Assembly (NCBI RefSeq): GCF_001953975.1
Contig: NZ_MBEJ01000022.1
Location: forward strand, 62,001 to 126,000
Source: Mycobacterium sp. NS-7484
GTDB lineage: Bacteria > Actinomycetota > Actinomycetes > Mycobacteriales > Mycobacteriaceae
Direction: 5' to 3'
DNA: 64,000 nucleotides
Shown: positions 46,813 through 56,267 of the stretch, piece after piece
Layout of the letters: each line of letters starts with the position of its first letter
Numbering within the stretch: the first letter of the stretch is position 1
Made by a program: the position numbers and the translations under genes
The notes under the pieces: generated by a model
Database searches by the model: none
Told to the model about the DNA's origin: nothing
What the model saw: only the letters and a program-made list of their open reading frames with translations

Positions 46813-47278
46813 GCGCGAGCTCCCGGGCGACCGCGGCGTGATACCTGTCGATGTTCGCCGGATTCACCACGCGGAACAGCGCATCCGGCAGCGGGGTGTC
46901 CTTGTAGGCCTCGATGGTCATCGTGCGGCCAAAGAGCGTGACGTCGTTACCCGGCCGGGTGAACTGGTACTGCACGGTGATCCGGCCGTCCATGCCGCCG
47001 TTGCCATCTCGGTCATGTCCCAGCCGGCCCACCGAGTTGAACACCCACAGGCGTGGCCGCATCGCGATCGCCAGATGCCAGGTGTAGATCTGCGTCCCGT
47101 CCGGCCCGGCCTCGGTCCAGGTGTCACCGACTTGCAACGGCAATCGTTCCGGTAGTCCGCCGATGTGGGCACTGCCCGGGTAGGTCTTGACCCAGTTCGC
47201 CGGGTTGGTGACGAAATCGTAGATCTCCTCGGCGGATTGGGTGAACGCTGTCTCGGAGCTGGTGGTCACGATGCCCAA
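46805..47278 (-). CDS. SRPBCC-family protein
   Basis: 157 aa if the TTG at 47278 is used. SETAFTQSAEEIYDFVTNPANWVKTYPG is the usual start of polyketide-cyclase/START-like proteins with a hydrophobic pocket. AGGAG lies 10 bases before the TTG; a GTG at 47269 is a possible start. It follows the DUF427 gene by 49 bases on the same strand and may be in the unit under operator F. Ligand unknown. Confidence 0.75.
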   Translation of the reverse strand: MGIVTTSSETAFTQSAEEIYDFVTNPANWVKTYPGSAHIGGLPERLPLQVGDTWTEAGPDGTQIYTWHLAIAMRPRLWVFNSVGRLGHDRDGNGGMDGRITVQYQFTRPGNDVTLFGRTMTIEAYKDTPLPDALFRVVNPANIDRYHAAVARELALR

Positions 47279-47327
47279 TGGTGTTCGCTCTCCTCTGGTT
47301 TCAAGGTTGGTTTCAAGGTTGTGCCGG

Positions 47328-48035
47328 TCACAGATCGCAGCCGCAGGCTGCCGAATCGCCCGGGGTGGGAAGCTCGGCGAGCACGTCCACACGCGTCGGG
47401 TCGAAGCTGAAGAATCCCTGAATCGGCAGGGATTCCGGCGGGGTGTCGGGGTAACTCCAGGCCACGTCGGCGATGACGCTGTCGCCGATCGCCGCCGACC
47501 AGTAGCGGGCGGTGCCCTTGTAGTTGCAGTACGACGTGGTCTGGCTGGGCTGCAACAGGTCGGTGCGGACTTGGGCCGGGTCGACGTAGAGGCGGGGCTC
47601 CAGCGCAGTTTCGAAGACGACCACCGTCTCGTCGGTGTCGACCAGGACGGTGTCCGCAGCGGTCACCCGCAGGCTGCGTCGGGTCGGCCGGCAATCGATC
47701 CGGTGATACGGGTTGGGCGGATAGTGCACGAGCTTGCGGCCTTCTTCGAACCAGGCGTCGACGGCATCCCACGGTACCGAGACGTATCCCGGCGCCTCGA
47801 GTACCGGCTCGTGGGGGAGGCCGCCGACCTCGTCGCTGCGAAACGCATAGCTCAGTGGGTGGCCGGCGCGGTGCACCATCAGGGCGTGCTCGGTGTCGAG
47901 TACGACGATGTCACCGCGAACGGCTTGGATACGGCGCGGATGGGGCTCGATGTACACGGTGGCGCCGGCGAGCGGGGGAGTGAACCAACCGGCCGGTTGG
48001 GTGCTCAATGGGCCACGCCCGGCAACGAGACTCAT
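47328..48035 (-). CDS. DUF427-domain protein
   Basis: 235 aa. DUF427 features occur twice: VYIEPHPRRIQAVRGDIVVLDTEHALMV in parts, and the second copy with TSYCNYKGTARYWSA and DVAWSYPDTP. The fold is a small beta sandwich of unknown function. GGAGGTGG before ATG 48035 decides the start; ATG at 48098 is the alternative. The C-terminus has ACGCDL. Divergent from the unit at 48243 across operator F. Confidence 0.85.
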   Translation of the reverse strand: MSLVAGRGPLSTQPAGWFTPPLAGATVYIEPHPRRIQAVRGDIVVLDTEHALMVHRAGHPLSYAFRSDEVGGLPHEPVLEAPGYVSVPWDAVDAWFEEGRKLVHYPPNPYHRIDCRPTRRSLRVTAADTVLVDTDETVVVFETALEPRLYVDPAQVRTDLLQPSQTTSYCNYKGTARYWSAAIGDSVIADVAWSYPDTPPESLPIQGFFSFDPTRVDVLAELPTPGDSAACGCDL

Positions 48036-48133
48036 TGCGCCACCTCCACTTTGGCCGACCCGCTGGCCGCGGCGCGCGGGCGGGGACGCCCCGACCATCT
48101 CCGGTGCGGCGATCGGCGCGTCAAGATAGAAGC

Positions 48134-48159
48134 TTTACAGATTATCTTGAGAATGTCAC
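48134..48159. promoter_or_regulatory. Island operator F (TTTACA-N14-TGTCAC)
   Basis: TTTACA 48134-48139, TGTCAC 48154-48159, flanks AGC and GCT as in operator C. Lies between the DUF427 unit and the hypothetical-thioesterase unit and extends the regulon to the right of the MinD-like gene. Confidence 0.78.
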
Positions 48160-48242
48160 GCTGTTGGATGAGGCGGACGACACCGCAACAACCCTCGAGA
48201 CGTACCGGCCGATCAGGCCTCTGGACCCGGAATGGATGCCTT

Positions 48243-48854
48243 ATGTCCCCACAGCCAGAAATGTCCGTGCAGTTGTCCGAGGTACCCGCGGTCGGCGAAT
48301 CGCCCGCCGCCGGGTCGCTCACCGTGCCGATCACCCGGCGGCGGGTGTGGCCGGAGCGGGCCGTGCGGTACGAGCTCACCGTGGTGGCCGCAGAAGTCGC
48401 CCCGGTGGTGTCCGGCATCGGCGGATGGTTGTTCGACCGGGCCATGGCGGGCTGGCGGGTGGGCGTGGCCGTCGGCCAGGGCGCCGACGTTGCCGCCGAC
48501 CGGCGGGCGTTGGGCATCCTCGGTGTGAAACTCGTTGAGCCCGAAGCGCTCTCGCTAACAGACGCAGATGAGGGTGAAGCGGTCACGATGACGGCGATCA
48601 GCGTCGACCGTCTGGAACCGGCCGCGATGCGCGATCTCGGTGACGCGGTGTTTTTCGGGTGGCGAGCTCCCGACGGCCTCACCGGTCAGGTGCACCGGGT
48701 GAACTACCGGCCGAGTGCGGCCGCGTTGGCGTTCAAGGCGCACGCATCTGCGGTGCTCGGGTCCGATGCTCGGCCGACCGGCGCAGTCGAGACCATGTAC
48801 CGGTATGGCCGGTCCGCGGGCCTGTTGGATTCTGATCTGGTCCCGGTGTGTTGA
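48243..48854 (+). CDS. Hypothetical protein
   Basis: 203 aa, not recognised. Soluble; core GIGGWLFDRAMAGWRVGVAVG and MTAISVDRLEPAAMRDLGDAVFFGW suggest an alpha/beta fold. The start could be 48243 or 48261 (MSVQLSEVP). The stop and the next ATG share a base (TGATG), so translation is coupled to the thioesterase gene. Under operator F. Confidence 0.65.
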   Translation: MSPQPEMSVQLSEVPAVGESPAAGSLTVPITRRRVWPERAVRYELTVVAAEVAPVVSGIGGWLFDRAMAGWRVGVAVGQGADVAADRRALGILGVKLVEPEALSLTDADEGEAVTMTAISVDRLEPAAMRDLGDAVFFGWRAPDGLTGQVHRVNYRPSAAALAFKAHASAVLGSDARPTGAVETMYRYGRSAGLLDSDLVPVC

Positions 48855-49720
48855 TGGCGGGACGGGCGTCAGTGGCCGGTCTGCTCGACGTGTTCGACGT
48901 GGCCCCGGCCGGTCCCGATCGATTCGTCGGCGTGACCGGACCCGCCGGCACCGATGGCCGGCAGGTGGCCAAAGGCACACAAGCGCTGGGTCAGGTGATC
49001 GTGGCAACCGCAAAGCGATTCCCGAACAAGACGATTCGTTCGGCACATGCGGTCTTCACCAGGCCCGTCGTGATCGACTCCACCGTCGAGCTGTCGGTCG
49101 ACGTCGTGCACGAGGGCCGCTCGACCGCCACCGCCGTGGTGGCCGTGCAGCAGGATTCACGGCGGTGCGCCACGGTAACGGTGCTGGCCGATGTGCCTGG
49201 CGGTGAGGTGATCAACCACCACGCGCTACGGCCCGACGTCGAGACCCCCGCCGATGCCTATCCGGGGACACCGGCCATGGACGGCCACGAGTTGCGCCTG
49301 GTCGACATCGTCGACGTCAACAGTCCCGGCGAAGTGGGCCCGCCCGAACTGCATGCCTGGCTGCGCTATGACCCGATCCCGGCGCGCGACGATCTGGCCA
49401 AGGCGCTGTTGGCGTATTTCACCGGGCAACTCGGCATCTCGACCACGATGCGGCCCCATCGCGGGGTGGGTACCGCGCAGGCGCATGCGACGTTGTCGAC
49501 GGCGCTGATGTCGGCAACGGTTGTCTTCCATGACACGGTGGCATGGGACGACTGGTTGCTCTACAGCCACGACAGCACTGCGGCCGGCCAGGGAATGTCA
49601 TATGTCCGCGGTCAGGTACACACCGAAGATGGCGACCTCTTGGCCTCGTTCACGCAGGAAGGGCTGATCCGCTCGATGCGCGCGACCGATACCGCCATCG
49701 ATGTGCCGGCCCGGTTGTAG
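48854..49720 (+). CDS. TesB-like acyl-CoA thioesterase (double hot-dog)
   Basis: 288 aa. LLDVFDVAPAGPDRFVG, GRQVAKGTQALGQVIVAT, RSAHAVFTRPVVIDSTVE and the second domain with WDDWLLYSHDSTAAGQGMSYVRGQVHTEDG, given here in parts, match acyl-CoA thioesterase II. The Asp and Gln/Thr catalytic positions lie in DDWLLY and GRGQ-like segments. It would hydrolyse a CoA product of the island. Confidence 0.88.
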   Translation: MAGRASVAGLLDVFDVAPAGPDRFVGVTGPAGTDGRQVAKGTQALGQVIVATAKRFPNKTIRSAHAVFTRPVVIDSTVELSVDVVHEGRSTATAVVAVQQDSRRCATVTVLADVPGGEVINHHALRPDVETPADAYPGTPAMDGHELRLVDIVDVNSPGEVGPPELHAWLRYDPIPARDDLAKALLAYFTGQLGISTTMRPHRGVGTAQAHATLSTALMSATVVFHDTVAWDDWLLYSHDSTAAGQGMSYVRGQVHTEDGDLLASFTQEGLIRSMRATDTAIDVPARL

Positions 49721-49741
49721 GGCCGGCGCGCAGGGATGCGC

Positions 49742-49996
49742 CTAGCGAATCCACCCGCGGCGGCGCAGCCACCAGTCGCGAGCGACGGCCAACACGATGA
49801 GGACCGCGAACGAGATGAGGAACCAGTCCTCGACACGTCCGACGTGGTTTCCGCGCAGCATCACCAGCAAGAAGGCCGCCGACAGCAGGCCGCCGATGTG
49901 GATCACCCTGATGTTCAGATGGGACCAGCCCCATGCTGCGGACGGCACGTCCTCGACGTCGACGCCGTTGTGTCGCTCCACCTCGGTGCTGGCCAC
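49742..49996 (-). CDS. DUF2631 small membrane protein
   Basis: 84 aa. An acidic N-terminus, then two membrane segments (about residues 31-48 and 55-72) separated by [11 protein letters not shown], and a basic end [10 protein letters not shown]. Matches DUF2631, represented by Rv2876 between rlmN and dxr in M. tuberculosis, so it marks the return to the conserved backbone. Function unknown. Confidence 0.85.
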   Translation of the reverse strand: MASTEVERHNGVDVEDVPSAAWGWSHLNIRVIHIGGLLSAAFLLVMLRGNHVGRVEDWFLISFAVLIVLAVARDWWLRRRGWIR

Positions 49997-50046
49997 GGGT
50001 TGCTCCTCAGGATCGAACTGGCTTCAGGCTGGCTTGCCGACATTCT

Positions 50047-50071
50047 GGCATACGACGCTGCGTCGTATGCC
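50047..50071. promoter_or_regulatory. Perfect inverted repeat upstream of the LLM gene
   Basis: GGCATACGAC-GCTGC-GTCGTATGCC, perfect 10-base arms, 118 bases before the LLM oxidoreductase start. No U-run follows. An operator for an unknown regulator is more likely than a terminator. Confidence 0.55.
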
Positions 50072-50189
50072 GACCCCCGGCGCTCAATTCAGGCTGCGGT
50101 CCCTCGGCCGCCTGCTCACCCGCGCCGAACGGCAGATCTTGCCCTGGTACGGACAGTTTCCCGATACGGATACACAGAAGGGTTGGTAG

Positions 50190-51071
50190 ATGCAGTTCTG
50201 GAGTGGCACGGCGTTCATGGACACCGCCGATGCACTGGTGGTGGCACCGTTGCTCGACGAGGCCGGATACCACGGCATGGTCTGCTCGGATCACATGATC
50301 TATCCGCGCGAACTGTCCTCGCCCTACCCGGATTCACCGAGCGGCACGCCACCGTGGGCACCGGAGACCGCCTGGCCCGACTCCTGGGTCCTGATCGGTG
50401 CGATGGCAGCCCTCACGCGACGGCTACGGTTCTCCAACGCCGTGTATGTGGCGCCGGCCCGCCCACTGCTCGAGGTCGCCAAGCAGGTTGCGACGGCAGC
50501 GGTGATCTCGAACGGTCGGGTGTCCCTCGGCGTCGGCGTCGGGTGGATGCGCGAGGAATTCGAACTGATGGGTCAGGACTTCGACACCCGTGGTCGGCGG
50601 CTCGACGAGATGATCCCGGCGCTGCGTGAGCTGTGGCGCGGCGGTTGGGTGTCGTTCGAGGGGCGTTACTACCAGGTTCCCGAGATGACGATCGAACCTC
50701 ATCCGCCGGCGCGGGTGCCGATCCTGTGCGGTGGCGAATCCGAGGCGGCGCTGCGGCGGGCGGCGCGGGCCTGCGACGGATGGATCGGCTACGCCTACAC
50801 CCTGGAACAGGCGACCCGGTACACCAGCCGGCTGGCGGGGCTGCGCCGTGAATACGGCCGGGAGCACGAGCCGTTCGAGATCATCCTGGCCCTGCTGGAC
50901 CCACCGTCGCCGAATCTGTACAAGCGGGCCGAGGATCTCGGCATCACCGCGGTGATGTGCGCGCCATGGGCCGTAACGGAACCCGCGGATTCAGCCGCTG
51001 CCTCCGGGCCGGACCGATTCCGCGGCCCCATCGAACGATTCGCCGAGTCGATCATCGCGAAGGTGCGGTAA
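50190..51071 (+). CDS. LLM-class F420-dependent oxidoreductase
   Basis: 293 aa luciferase-like enzyme. MQFWSGTAFMDTADAL start, NAVYVAPARPLLEVAKQVATAAV, GRVSLGVGVGWMREEFE, and RVPILCGGESEAALRRAARACDGW are typical. A TIGR03619-like F420 enzyme is the probable class. Substrate unknown. It has its own upstream region with a perfect dyad and no island operator. Confidence 0.85.
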   Translation: MQFWSGTAFMDTADALVVAPLLDEAGYHGMVCSDHMIYPRELSSPYPDSPSGTPPWAPETAWPDSWVLIGAMAALTRRLRFSNAVYVAPARPLLEVAKQVATAAVISNGRVSLGVGVGWMREEFELMGQDFDTRGRRLDEMIPALRELWRGGWVSFEGRYYQVPEMTIEPHPPARVPILCGGESEAALRRAARACDGWIGYAYTLEQATRYTSRLAGLRREYGREHEPFEIILALLDPPSPNLYKRAEDLGITAVMCAPWAVTEPADSAAASGPDRFRGPIERFAESIIAKVR

Positions 51072-51141
51072 GCCACGCGCGGGCGCCTCGCGGCGGTGCT
51101 CACTATGATCGCGCAAAACCGGTGTGCAGAGAGGACGCTCG

Positions 51142-52635
51142 ATGAACCGCGCGGCGCTACGTGTCGGCCAGGCCGGCGCGGCCGGCGTCATCATCGCGCT
51201 CGGTATTGGCGTGGGTGCCTACAACGCGTGGTGGCTGGCGCTGTTGGTCTCGGTCCCGCTGATCGTGGTCGGTGTGGCGATGGTGCCGCGGGCCTCACGC
51301 CTCTCCGAACTTGAGGTCTTCGAGAACGCGTCGGCCCCGCATTCGGTGCCGGTGCGGGTCGAGGCGCTGACCCGCAGCAGTTTCACCGACGACGAAATGC
51401 AGCCGACGTTGGTGAGTGCGACAGTCAGCCCGCCGCACGACACCGAGTACCAGGCGCGCTGGATCGCCTCGATGTCGCAGGCAGACTTCCGTGCCCTGGC
51501 TGATAACCCGTCGACCACGTTGGCGCCCAACGGATTACCTCGGCGTGACGTGACGCGCACACCCCGGTTCGATGACCACCCCGGCCGGTGGGCGCTGATC
51601 TCCCCGGCCATCACCATCCTGGTGACGCTGACCGTCCTGTTCGGTGTCGGCGACGCCTGGCATATCTCATTCGACCGGCCCGCATCACCCGCGCCGCGAG
51701 CCGAGACCGCGCCCACGTCCAAGGACATGAACCTCAACGCCCGCCGCGACGGCATGATCCGGGCGATCACCGAACAGTTCGGCCCCGCAGCGGCCAACAA
51801 CCTGCTCAGTCTCCGGTTCACCGGCAGCGGGTCCGATTACGGCACGGTGCTCGACCCGACCAACGGCGACACCACGATCGTCTACGTCAACAACGGCGGG
51901 GACGCGTTCACCACGCCGTCGGCGCAAGTGCTGCGCAAGGACAGCACCTTCTCCGCGTCGGACATCGCCGCCACCGACCTGATCGCCATCGTCGACAAGA
52001 TGTCCCGCCAACTCGATTCCGGCAGGCGGAAACTCGACACCCTGGAGATCAAACGGTCGGCTCCCGGCGCGCCGGTGATCCTCAGCGGCACCTTCGCCAG
52101 CAAGACGATCAACGCGCTTCCGGACGGCACCGTCGGTGAGATCTTCGACCCGGCAGATTTCGCCGTGTCGTTCCACAAGGCGCGGGATGCGCTGGCGTCG
52201 GCCGGGATAGCGCCGTCAGACCGGGTGCTGACGAACTTCGAGATCCGCGGCACTCACCGGGCCACCCCGATCGCCCATGCCAGTGAACTCCAGACCAACG
52301 GCGGTGTGCTGCTCGAGTTCCAGACCGGGGAGCGGTCCGGCAAGATCATCATCGTGCCGGGGGAGTTGCCCGAGGTCACCGACGAGTCGTACAACGCGGG
52401 CAGGCAGACCTTCGCTTTCGACGACATCGCGCCGGATGTCTTCGAATCCGTTCGCGCACAGGCCATGCAGCGTGGCGCGCTGGAACCGTACGAACGTGAG
52501 GCCGTGCACATCTGGATGACGGACCGGGAGATCGATCCGTCCCGGTTGGCGATTCGGATCGAACTCGCCGGGGTGGACGCCGCGACCGGCACGTACTCGG
52601 TCTCCGGAGAGTTCCTCGCGCCGGGTGCCACCTGA
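51142..52635 (+). CDS. Membrane protein of unknown function
   Basis: 497 aa. Two adjacent membrane segments near the N-terminus (about residues 9-28 and 31-48) and a third at about 150-175 (WALISPAITILVTLTVLFGVG); the remaining 320 residues are probably outside and mixed alpha/beta, e.g. YGTVLDPTNGDTTIVYVNNGG. Not recognised. Start at 51142 after GGACG; an ATG at 51124 adds six residues. It converges on the next gene with 5 bases between stops. Confidence 0.75.
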   Translation: MNRAALRVGQAGAAGVIIALGIGVGAYNAWWLALLVSVPLIVVGVAMVPRASRLSELEVFENASAPHSVPVRVEALTRSSFTDDEMQPTLVSATVSPPHDTEYQARWIASMSQADFRALADNPSTTLAPNGLPRRDVTRTPRFDDHPGRWALISPAITILVTLTVLFGVGDAWHISFDRPASPAPRAETAPTSKDMNLNARRDGMIRAITEQFGPAAANNLLSLRFTGSGSDYGTVLDPTNGDTTIVYVNNGGDAFTTPSAQVLRKDSTFSASDIAATDLIAIVDKMSRQLDSGRRKLDTLEIKRSAPGAPVILSGTFASKTINALPDGTVGEIFDPADFAVSFHKARDALASAGIAPSDRVLTNFEIRGTHRATPIAHASELQTNGGVLLEFQTGERSGKIIIVPGELPEVTDESYNAGRQTFAFDDIAPDVFESVRAQAMQRGALEPYEREAVHIWMTDREIDPSRLAIRIELAGVDAATGTYSVSGEFLAPGAT

Positions 52636-52640
52636 AGCGG

Positions 52641-53723
52641 TCAGCTGGACCGGGCTGCCTCGATCGCGCGGCGGGTGACGCCTTCCAGCTGTGCCAGTTG
52701 GCCTTTCGGCGGGTGCAGGACGCCGCGATCGACGAGTTTTGTGACGATCTCGCGCACCCGCCCGTAGTAGGTGGCCTGTTCGGCCGGTGTGGTGCTCGAG
52801 GCGGCGTGGTTGTAGAGCTTGAGCGCGGTGTCCATTTCGGTCCGGTCGGCCGGTTCGAGATAGGACGTGCCCACCTTCTTGCCGTGCGATTCGCACGCGA
52901 TCCAGGCGCGGCGCAGTGTCACTACCGCTTGCTGGTAGGCGTCGGCCAGGCCCCGGTTGCCCGGATAAGCCTCGGTGCGTAGAGCCTGGGCCTCATCGAG
53001 TGCGAGGTGGAACGTTTGCGTGGGCTCGACGGTGACATCCGTGATGGCGGGGTAGCGCAACAGCATCGCCGGGTCCAGTTCGTACGCGCCGTAGGCGCCG
53101 AGAATGTCGTCGTGGCGCCGGGCAGCTTCGGCCCACAACCGTTTCGCGGCCTCGTCGGTTCCGGCGTCGGCAATTCGTGCACCCGACACCGGCGGTGCGG
53201 TCGGTTGAACCGCCGGCAGCGCCGCCTCCAGCCGCTCCACGATCTCGGTCACCGCCGGATCTGATCTGACGGCGGCGATCCGCCACTCATCGTGACGGCC
53301 GTCGGCTGCCGCGAAGGTCAACGTCAGGTAGTGCTGACCACGAACCGTCAGGCGCCGACCGTCGGTTGCCGTGTGCTCGGCCGGGCCGCCCTGTCCTACC
53401 GAGACCAGCGATGACAGCGGGTAGCTGACGATTTCGTGGTTCTTGTCGCCGAGATAGACGGTGTCGCCGGCGACGGTGACCAATACCGCGCCGGGCACAC
53501 TCATCCGTCCGTAGGCCACCGCGCCCAGTCCGAGGGTGACCAGCACCGCCACGACAATGGCGGTGAGGAGTCCGGAGACTCCGGCGTAGTTGAGTCCGAC
53601 CAGGGCGATCAAACCGGATCCCAGCATCGCGCCGGCGGTGATCCCAGACAGGCGATGCCGGCTGGTCAGGTACTCGGTCCGGGCAGTCACGGGAATCACG
53701 TGTGCATTCTCGGCTGCAGCCAT
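52641..53723 (-). CDS. Membrane protein of unknown function
   Basis: 360 aa. Two membrane segments (about residues 28-46 and 50-72), then a beta-rich PH-like region ([31 protein letters not shown], in parts) and a long helical C-terminus ([25 protein letters not shown]). Not recognised. The start at 53723 is preferred; 53786 would add 21 residues. Faces the unknown membrane gene at 51142 and is divergent from dxr. Confidence 0.72.
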   Translation of the reverse strand: MAAAENAHVIPVTARTEYLTSRHRLSGITAGAMLGSGLIALVGLNYAGVSGLLTAIVVAVLVTLGLGAVAYGRMSVPGAVLVTVAGDTVYLGDKNHEIVSYPLSSLVSVGQGGPAEHTATDGRRLTVRGQHYLTLTFAAADGRHDEWRIAAVRSDPAVTEIVERLEAALPAVQPTAPPVSGARIADAGTDEAAKRLWAEAARRHDDILGAYGAYELDPAMLLRYPAITDVTVEPTQTFHLALDEAQALRTEAYPGNRGLADAYQQAVVTLRRAWIACESHGKKVGTSYLEPADRTEMDTALKLYNHAASSTTPAEQATYYGRVREIVTKLVDRGVLHPPKGQLAQLEGVTRRAIEAARSS

Positions 53724-53857
53724 TGGCGAATCTGGTCCCTCGGTGTGGAGTTGTGGCGGTCGTCCCAGCATACGGATGGGCGGCACACCGAACGGGCGCC
53801 GCGAGCCGCCCCGTGCCGCATTGGGCCGGCCACGCGCGTGCGCGGCACAATGTAACG

Positions 53858-55042
53858 GTGAGCGACAGAAAGCGCGTGCTGATACTGGGAAGCACCGGAT
53901 CGATCGGCACTCAGGCGCTCGAGGTCATCGCTGCCAATCCCGACCGCTTTGAGGTCGTCGGGCTGGCGGCCGGCGGCGGCAACCCCCACCTGCTCGCCGC
54001 CCAGCGCGCCGCGACCGGCGTCACCGACATCGCCGTCGCCGACCCGGCTGCCGCCGACAAGGTCGGCGACGTGACCTACTCCGGCCCCGACGCGGTCACC
54101 CGGTTGGTGGAAAACACCGAGGCCGACGTGGTGCTCAACGCGCTGGTGGGGGCGCTGGGCCTGGCGCCGACCCTGGCCGCGTTGGCCAGCGGCGCGCGAC
54201 TGGCCCTGGCCAACAAGGAGTCACTGGTCGCCGGCGGTCCGCTGGTGCTCAAGGCCGCCGCGCCGGGACAGATCGTGCCGGTGGACTCCGAGCATTCGGC
54301 GATGGCCCAGTGTCTGCGCGGCGGGACACCCGACGAGGTGGCCAAGATCGTCTTGACCGCCTCCGGCGGACCGTTCCTGGGCTGGTCGGCCGCCGACCTG
54401 GAATCGGTGACTCCCGAGCAGGCCGGCAAGCACCCGACCTGGTCGATGGGCCCGATGAACACCCTGAACTCGGCGACGCTGGTCAACAAGGGCCTGGAGT
54501 TGATCGAGACCCATCTGCTGTTCGGGATCGACTACGAGCGCATCGAGGTGGTGGTGCACCCGCAATCGATCGTGCACTCGATGGCGACCTTCACCGACGG
54601 CTCGACGCTGGCCCAGGCCAGCCCGCCCGACATGAAGCTGCCGATCGCCCTGGCCCTGGGGTGGCCTGACCGGATCCCCGGCGCGGCCCTGGCCTGTGAC
54701 TTCACCACCGCGTCCACCTGGGAGTTCCTGCCGCTGGACCACGAAGTGTTCCCCGCGGTGCGCCTGGCGGCCGAGGCTGGAACCCGCGGTGGTTGCCTGA
54801 CGGCGGTGTACAACGCCGCCAACGAGGAATCAGCAGAAGCGTTCCTTTCCGGCCGCATCCCGTTCCCGGCCATCGTCGACACCGTCGGTGACGTGGTGCA
54901 CGCTGCCGACCAGTGGGCCGCCGAACCCGCTACCGTGGAAGACGTACTCGACGCGCAGCGCTGGGCCCGGGAGAAGGCACGGCGCGCCATCGCTACGCGG
55001 TCCGAGAAGACATCCGTGAGAAAAGGGCTCGTCAGCAAATGA
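53858..55042 (+). CDS. dxr: 1-deoxy-D-xylulose-5-phosphate reductoisomerase
   Basis: 394 aa, GTG start. NADPH loop [10 protein letters not shown] at about residues 9-18, [11 protein letters not shown], metal ligands in [18 protein letters not shown] and [17 protein letters not shown]. First committed step of the MEP isoprenoid pathway and target of fosmidomycin. No clear ribosome site before the GTG, so it may be leaderless. It overlaps rip1 by 4 bases. Confidence 0.97.
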   Translation: MSDRKRVLILGSTGSIGTQALEVIAANPDRFEVVGLAAGGGNPHLLAAQRAATGVTDIAVADPAAADKVGDVTYSGPDAVTRLVENTEADVVLNALVGALGLAPTLAALASGARLALANKESLVAGGPLVLKAAAPGQIVPVDSEHSAMAQCLRGGTPDEVAKIVLTASGGPFLGWSAADLESVTPEQAGKHPTWSMGPMNTLNSATLVNKGLELIETHLLFGIDYERIEVVVHPQSIVHSMATFTDGSTLAQASPPDMKLPIALALGWPDRIPGAALACDFTTASTWEFLPLDHEVFPAVRLAAEAGTRGGCLTAVYNAANEESAEAFLSGRIPFPAIVDTVGDVVHAADQWAAEPATVEDVLDAQRWAREKARRAIATRSEKTSVRKGLVSK

Positions 55043-56259
55043 TGTTCGCAATCGGTATCGCGCTGTTCGCGCTCGCCATCCTGATCTCGGTGGCGTTGCA
55101 CGAATGCGGGCACATGTGGGTGGCGCGTGCCACCGGCATGAAGGTGCGCCGCTACTTCGTGGGCTTCGGTCCGACGTTGTGGTCGACCCGGCGCCCCAAC
55201 CGTCTCGGCGAGACCGAATACGGCCTCAAGGCCATCCCCCTGGGCGGGTTCTGCGACATCGCCGGCATGACCTCGGTCGACGAGATCGCGCCCGAAGACC
55301 GGCCGTACGCCATGTACAAGCAGAAGGTCTGGAAGCGCGTCGCGGTGCTGTTCGCCGGTCCCGCGATGAACTTCATCATCGGTCTGGTGCTGCTGTACGG
55401 GGTGGCAATCATGTGGGGCCTGCCCAACATCAACCAGCCCACCACGGCGATCGTCGGTGAAACCGGCTGTGTCGCACCGCAATTGAGCCTGGAGAAGATG
55501 GGCGAGTGCCAGGGTGCCGGCCCCGCGGCGCAGGCCGGTATCCGGGCCGGGGACGAGATCGTCAAGGTCGGCGACACCACCGTCTCCGATTTCAGCCAGA
55601 TGGCCGCCGCGGTACGCAAACTCCACGGCCCGGTGCCCATCGAACTCAAGCGTGACGGCCAGACCATCACCACCGTCGTCGACGTCACCCAGACACAGCG
55701 GTTCACCAGTGCCGACGCCAAAGAACCGGCCACCGTCGGCGCCATCGGCGTCAGCGCGGTCCCGGTCGCCCCGCCGACGAAGTACAACCCGATCACGGCA
55801 GTCCCCGGCACCCTCTCCTTCACCGGCGACCTGACCGTCGAACTCGGCAAGTCGCTGGCGAAGATTCCCACCAAGATCGGTGCTCTGGTCGAGGCGATCG
55901 GCGGGGGAGAGCGCGACAAGGAGACCCCGATCAGCGTCGTCGGCGCGAGCATCATCGGCGGCGAGACCGTCGAGGCCGGGCTGTGGGTGGCGTTCTGGTT
56001 CTTCCTGGCCCAGCTGAACTTCGTGCTCGGCGCGATCAACCTGGTGCCGCTGCTGCCCTTCGACGGCGGCCACATCGCGGTGGCGACGTACGAGAAGATC
56101 CGCAACATGTTCCGGGCGGCCCGCGGCAAAGTGGCCGCCGGACCCGTCAACTACCTCAAACTCATGCCGGCCACGTACGTGGTGCTTCTGGTCGTGGTCA
56201 GCTACATGCTGCTGACCGTGACGGCAGACCTGGTCAACCCACTCAGCATCTTCCAATAG
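55039..56259 (+). CDS. rip1: Site-2 zinc metalloprotease Rip1
   Basis: 406 aa. Zinc motif H21-E22-C-G-H25 in the first membrane segment, a PDZ domain at about residues 125-205 ([20 protein letters not shown]), and the third zinc ligand region [12 protein letters not shown]. In M. tuberculosis Rip1 cuts several anti-sigma factors inside the membrane. ATG overlaps the dxr stop; a second ATG follows at once. Flanked by MEP pathway genes, as in other mycobacteria. Confidence 0.95.
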   Translation: MMFAIGIALFALAILISVALHECGHMWVARATGMKVRRYFVGFGPTLWSTRRPNRLGETEYGLKAIPLGGFCDIAGMTSVDEIAPEDRPYAMYKQKVWKRVAVLFAGPAMNFIIGLVLLYGVAIMWGLPNINQPTTAIVGETGCVAPQLSLEKMGECQGAGPAAQAGIRAGDEIVKVGDTTVSDFSQMAAAVRKLHGPVPIELKRDGQTITTVVDVTQTQRFTSADAKEPATVGAIGVSAVPVAPPTKYNPITAVPGTLSFTGDLTVELGKSLAKIPTKIGALVEAIGGGERDKETPISVVGASIIGGETVEAGLWVAFWFFLAQLNFVLGAINLVPLLPFDGGHIAVATYEKIRNMFRAARGKVAAGPVNYLKLMPATYVVLLVVVSYMLLTVTADLVNPLSIFQ

Positions 56260-56267
56260 GAGAACCC

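Noticed and set aside
48552-48570. ACAGACGCAGATG as a third copy of the long inverted repeat
   Set aside because: Only half an arm is present, without a pairing partner, inside a coding frame.
21915-49720. Identification of the island as a cholesterol-degradation cluster
   Set aside because: P450s and CoA genes invite this, but no kstD, hsa ring-cleavage, fadE/fadA or mce genes are seen and the operator differs from the KstR motifs I know.
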